64,000 nt of DNA from Aristolochia californica. Taxonomy: Eukaryota; Streptophyta; Magnoliopsida; Piperales; Aristolochiaceae. The notes beneath the pieces are model-generated. The model had not been told where the DNA came from, ran no database searches, and saw nothing but the letters and a program-made list of their open reading frames with translations. Each line of letters starts with the position of its first letter. The first letter of the stretch is position 1. Shown here piece by piece: positions 60,301 through 64,000 of this stretch. Both the position numbers and the translations under genes were made by a program. The stretch covers positions 13,983,981 through 14,047,980 of the forward strand of contig JARWKL010000008.1 in NCBI GenBank assembly GCA_029961685.1. The letters run 5' to 3'.

Positions 60301-63300
60301 TGAAAAAACTCAAATTTGAAAAAAAAAAGTGAGCATCAGAAATGGCAATGCACAAATGCTGTGAGAGAGATAATTCCAAAAAGTATTTGTGATTTTTTAG
60401 GTCCGCTTTTTGTAAAATAGGCAAAAAGTGGGTTGTTTGGCTTCTGTAAATATCCCACCGCACGTTAACTGGAGAATTGAAATTCTTTCTACTCCTTGAA
60501 ATTTTTGCATCATTAGGTCATTTGCATCTCCAACATGTTTCTGGCATGCATATCCACCACAATTAAAACATGTTAGGATCAATTAGGAATCTCTTTCTTA
60601 TAACATTCCCCCAAGCTATCTAGAGTTGTACTAGTGGAATTTCGCAAATGTGGATAACAAAACTTTGGTGTTCATTTTTAGCGCGTGAAAATAACTTTCT
60701 TCACTCACATTTATTATATTTTTCAAATTCTTTTGCATACTTAAACTCTAAAATTTCCATTTTGTAGTGATCTATATTTGCCTTATCTTTTTGTTTACAA
60801 GAAAACTGGGAGAGTGAAAAAACTCAAGTTTGAAAAAAAAAATGGAACATCCAAAGTGGAAATGCTCAAATGCTAAGAGAGATAATTCCAAAATCTATCA
60901 GTGATTTTTTAGGTCATCTTTTTGTAAAATAGGCAAAAGGAGGGTTGTTTGGCTCTGGTAAATATCGCACCGCACGTTAACATGAGAATTTTAATTCTTT
61001 CTACTCCTTGAAATGTTTGGATCATTAGGTCATCTGCATCTTCAACATGTTTCTGGTATGCATATCCCCCACATTTAAAACATGTTAGGATCAATTAGGA
61101 ATCTCTTTCTAATAAAATTCCCCCAAGCTATCTGTGGGTGTACTAGTGGAATTTTCCCAACGTGGATAAAAAAACTTTGGTGTTCATTTTTTTTGCGTGC
61201 AAATAACTTTCTGCACTCACATTTATTATAGTTTTCAAATTTGTTTTGCATACATAAACTCTAAAATTTCCATTTTATTGTGATCTATATTTGCCTTATC
61301 TTTTTTGTTTACGAGAAAACTGGGAGAAAGAAAAAACTCAAGTTTGAAAAAAAATTTGAACATCCAAAATGGAAATGTATAAATACTGAGAGAGATAATT
61401 CCGAAAAGTATCTGGGATATTTTTGTTCCGCTTTTTGTAAAATAGGCAAAAAGTGGGTTGTTTGGCTCTTGTAAATATCCCACCGCACGTTAACTTGAGA
61501 GTTTTAATTCTTTCTACTCCTTGAAATTTTGGATCTTTAGGTCATCTGCATCTTCATCATGTTTCTGGCACGCATATCCACCACATTTAAAATAGGTTAG
61601 GATCAATTAGGAATCTCTTTCTTATAAAATTCCACCAAGCTATCGGGGGTAGTAGTAGTGCAATTTCCCCAACGTGGATAACAAAACTTTGGTCTTCATT
61701 TTTAGTGCGCGAAAATAACTTTCTTCACTCACATTTATTATAGTTTTCAAATTATTTTGCGTACATAAACTCTAAAATTTCCATTTTGTTGTGATCTATA
61801 TTTGCCTTATCTTTTTGTTTACAAGAAAACTGGGACAGAGAAAAAACTTTATTTTGAAAAAAAAAAATTGAACATCCAAAATGGAAATGCACAAATACTG
61901 AGTGAGATAATTCCAAAAATTATCTGTGATTTTTTAGATCCGCTTTTTGTAAAATAGGCAAAAATTAGGTTGTTTTGCTCAGGTAAATATCCCACCGCAC
62001 GTTAACTTGAGAAATTATTTCTTTCAACTCCTTGAAATTTTTGGATCATTAGGTCATCCGAATCTTTAACATGTTTCAGGTATGCATATCCCCCACATTT
62101 AAAACATGTTAGGATCAATTAGGAATCTCTTTCTAATAAAATTCCACCTTGCTATATGAGGGGGTACAAGTGGAATTTCCCAATCATGCATAACAAAACT
62201 TTCGTGTTCATTTTTTGTGCGTGCAAATAAATTTCATCACTCAAATTTATTATAGTTTTCAAATTTTTTTGCATAAATAAACTCTAAAATTTCCATTTTG
62301 TTGTGATCTATATTTGCCTTATCTTTTTGTTTACGAGAAAACTGGGAGAGAGAAAAAACTCAACTTTGAAAACAAAAATTGAACATCCAAAATGGAAATG
62401 CACAAATGCTGAGAGAGATAATTCCAAAAAGTATCTGGGATTTTTTTGTCCGCTTTTTGTAAAATAGGCAAAAAGTGGGTTGTTTGGCTCTTGTAAATAT
62501 CCCACCGCACGTTAACTTGAGAATTTTAATTCTTTCTACTCCTAGAAATTTTTGGATATTTTGGTCATCTGCATCTTCATCATGTTTCTGGCACGCATAT
62601 CCTCCACATTTAAAATAGGTTAGGATCAATTAGGAATCTCTTTCATATAAAATTCCACAAGCTATCTGGTGTAGTAATAGTGGAATTTCCCCAACGTGGA
62701 TAACAAAACTTTGGTCTTCATTTTTAGTGTGCGAAAACAACTTTCTTCACTCACATTTATTTTAGTTTTCAAATTATTTTGCGTACATAAACTCTAAAAT
62801 TTCCATTTTCTTGTGATCTATATTGAGGTTATCTTTTTGTCTACAAGAAAACTGGGACTGAAAAAAAACCCTATTTTGAAAAAAAAACCTGAACATCCAA
62901 AATGGAAATCCACACATACCGTGAGAGATAATTCCAAAAATTATCTGTGACTTTTTAGGTCCACTTTTTATAAAATAGGCAAAAAAGTAGGTTGTTTTGC
63001 TCTGGTAAATATCCCCCGCACGTTAACTTGAGAATTTTATTTCTTTCTTCTCCTTGAAATTTTTGGATCATTAGGTCTTCTGCAACTTCAACATGTTTCT
63101 GGCATGCATATCCACCACATATAAAACATGTTAGGATCAATTAGGAATCTCTTTCTTATAAAATTCCACCAAGCTATCTGGGGTTGTACAAGAGGAATTT
63201 CCCCAACGTGGATAACAAAACTTTGGTGTTCATTTTTGGTGCATGAAAATATTTTCTTAACTCACATTTCTTATAGTTTTCAAATTCTTTTGCATACATA

Positions 63301-64000
63301 AACTCTAAAATTTCCATTTTGTTGTGATCTATATTTGCCTTATTTTTTTGTTTACAAGAAAACTAGGAGAGTGAAAAAACTCAAGTTTGAAAAAAAAAAT
63401 TGAACATCCAAAATGGAAATGTACAAATGTTGAGAGAGATAATTCCAAAAGTATCTTTTATTTGTTGGGTCCGCTGTTTCTAAAATTGGCAAAAAGTGGG
63501 TTGTTTGGCTCTGGTAATTATCCCACCGCACGTTAAATTGAGAATTCTAATTCTTTCTACTCCTTGAAATTTTATGATCATTAGGTCATCTGCATCTTGA
63601 ACATGTTTCTGGCATGCATGTCTACCACATTTTAAACATGTTAGGATCAATTAAGAATCTCTTTCTTATAAGATTCCACCAAGCTATCTATAATTGTACT
63701 AGTGGAATTTCCCCAATGTGGGTAAAAAAACTTTGGTGTTCATTTTTAGTGCGTGAAAATAACTTTCTTCACTCAAATTTATAATAGTTTTCAAATTTGT
63801 TTTGCATACAGAAACTCTAAAATTTCCATTTTGTTGTGATTTATATTTGCCTTATCTTTATGTTTATGAGAAAACAGGGGGAGAGAAAAAACTCAAGTTT
63901 GAAAAAAAAAATTGAACATCCAAAATGGAAATGCACAAATGCTGATAGAGATAATTCCAAAAAGTATCTGGGATTTTTTAGGTCCGCTTTTTTTAAAATA
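51391..64000 (+). repeat. Right domain: distinct allele class with ~4.09 kb block periodicity
   Basis: Monomer starts are 51391, 51900, 52412, 52920, 53430, 53941, 54452, 54965, 55476, 55987, 56495, 57004, 57516, 58027, 58539, 59052, 59562, 60074, 60588, 61100, 61612, 62124, 62635, 63146 and 63656 (the last partial). Most carry TTAATTCTTTCTACTCC with CATCTGCATC, the same allele pair as HOR types B and C. The monomers at 53430 and 53941 recur at 57516 and 58027, 4086 bases on. Those at 59052 and 59562 recur at 63146 and 63656, 4094 bases on. A mark GAGGGTGAAAAAAC with AAAATTGGGAAAAAGTGGG occurs in the monomers at 51900, 53430, 55476 and 57516. No gene is present. Confidence 0.86.
55987..57100 (+). 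repeat. Block of central-domain type inside the right domain
   Basis: The monomers at 55987 and 56495 and the start of the one at 57004 carry the TTTTTTGTACTCC or TTTTTTCTACTCC and CATTTGCATC alleles, unlike their neighbours. They share with 44789-45900 the marks GTGCTTGAAAATAATTTT, AAATACAGA, ACGTGTACTTTAG or a close variant, GGATCGTTAGG, a GAGATAACT stretch, TAATTTAAAACTTAT, CATTTAATACATGTTAGG and GGGTTTGTACTAGTGG. The offset is about 11.2 kb (22 monomers). The return to right-domain sequence falls inside the monomer at 57004, between about 57100 and 57250. Confidence 0.82.

Larger units (their letters stand above)
1..64000. repeat. Satellite DNA array, ~510 bp monomer, ~125.5 tandem copies
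   Basis: The motif ATCAATTAGGAATCTCTTTC, or a near match, returns about every 510 bases from position 1 to 63656. All copies are in the same orientation. Measured from this anchor, nearly all monomers are 503 to 517 bp; the clear outliers are 496 (14299), 499 (33683 and 50892), 483 (35710) and 426 bp (38236). The average from 511 to 63656 is about 509 bp. No stretch over 100 bases falls outside the repeat, so the array extends beyond both window edges. Neighbouring monomers usually differ by several to perhaps 15 per cent by eye. Homogeneous orientation and absence of inserted elements point to a heterochromatic block kept uniform by unequal exchange. It could be centromeric, pericentromeric or subtelomeric; the sequence does not say which. 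Confidence 0.98.

Noticed and set aside
1..64000. CRISPR array
   Set aside because: The repeat is 510 bp with no short repeat-spacer alternation, and the DNA is eukaryotic satellite in type.
1..64000. Telomeric repeats, rRNA spacer repeats or tRNA genes
   Set aside because: No TTTAGGG or TTAGGG arrays are present (TTTTTTAGGTCC is a single motif per monomer). I see no rRNA-like sequence and no tRNA-like cloverleaf or A/B boxes.
1..64000. Assignment to a named satellite of a specific species, such as a legume centromere satellite of similar monomer length
   Set aside because: Monomer length alone is not enough, and I cannot recall a matching sequence. A search of satellite and genome databases with one monomer would settle it.

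Overview
The whole 64 kb window is one uninterrupted, head-to-tail satellite DNA array. I count about 125 complete copies of a monomer of about 510 bp plus a partial copy at the right edge, all in the same orientation. Hand counts on sample lines give roughly 30% G+C. I see no protein-coding gene, RNA gene, transposon, inverted monomer or unique-sequence island. Every open frame in the window is a piece of the monomer read in some frame. The commonest, a 61-codon minus-strand frame, opens at TTG and recurs once per monomer.

This is eukaryotic constitutive heterochromatin: a centromeric, pericentromeric, subtelomeric or other heterochromatic block. The variable sites include many CpG to TpG/CpA changes, which suggests a genome with cytosine methylation. 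A flowering plant is my best guess, but the sequence alone does not prove it, and I do not recognise the satellite family with certainty.

The array is a mosaic. (1) 1-8161: sixteen diverged monomers with no obvious periodic order. (2) 8162-22967: a higher-order repeat (HOR) in which six monomer types, here named A to F, recur in fixed order with a period of about 3.06 kb. There are four copies (the first A only half matching), then a shortened fifth copy with a D/F chimeric monomer; the next monomers look like B/D and other chimeras. (3) 22968-29600: scattered fragments of A, D and E types and a dimer repeat. (4) 29601-38661: diverged monomers carrying most of the internal deletions (11, about 27 and about 84 bp). 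(5) 38662-51390: monomers that include duplicated dimers and blocks shared with region 4 and with the left edge. (6) 51391-64000: monomers mostly carrying a different diagnostic allele set (as in HOR types B and C), with blocks repeating about 4.09 kb apart.

Block copies occur at distances of about 1.0, 3.06, 3.6, 4.09, 8.6, 11.2, 14.2, 15.2, 48.35 and 51.4 kb. This is the pattern expected from repeated unequal exchange, segmental duplication and gene conversion. Nothing resembles a multi-gene system. The points of interest are the HOR architecture, its clean breakpoints, a well-conserved palindromic box in each monomer, and the near-trinucleosomal, frame-preserving monomer length. Types A to F and region limits are my own labels, and identity values are hand counts on short stretches.
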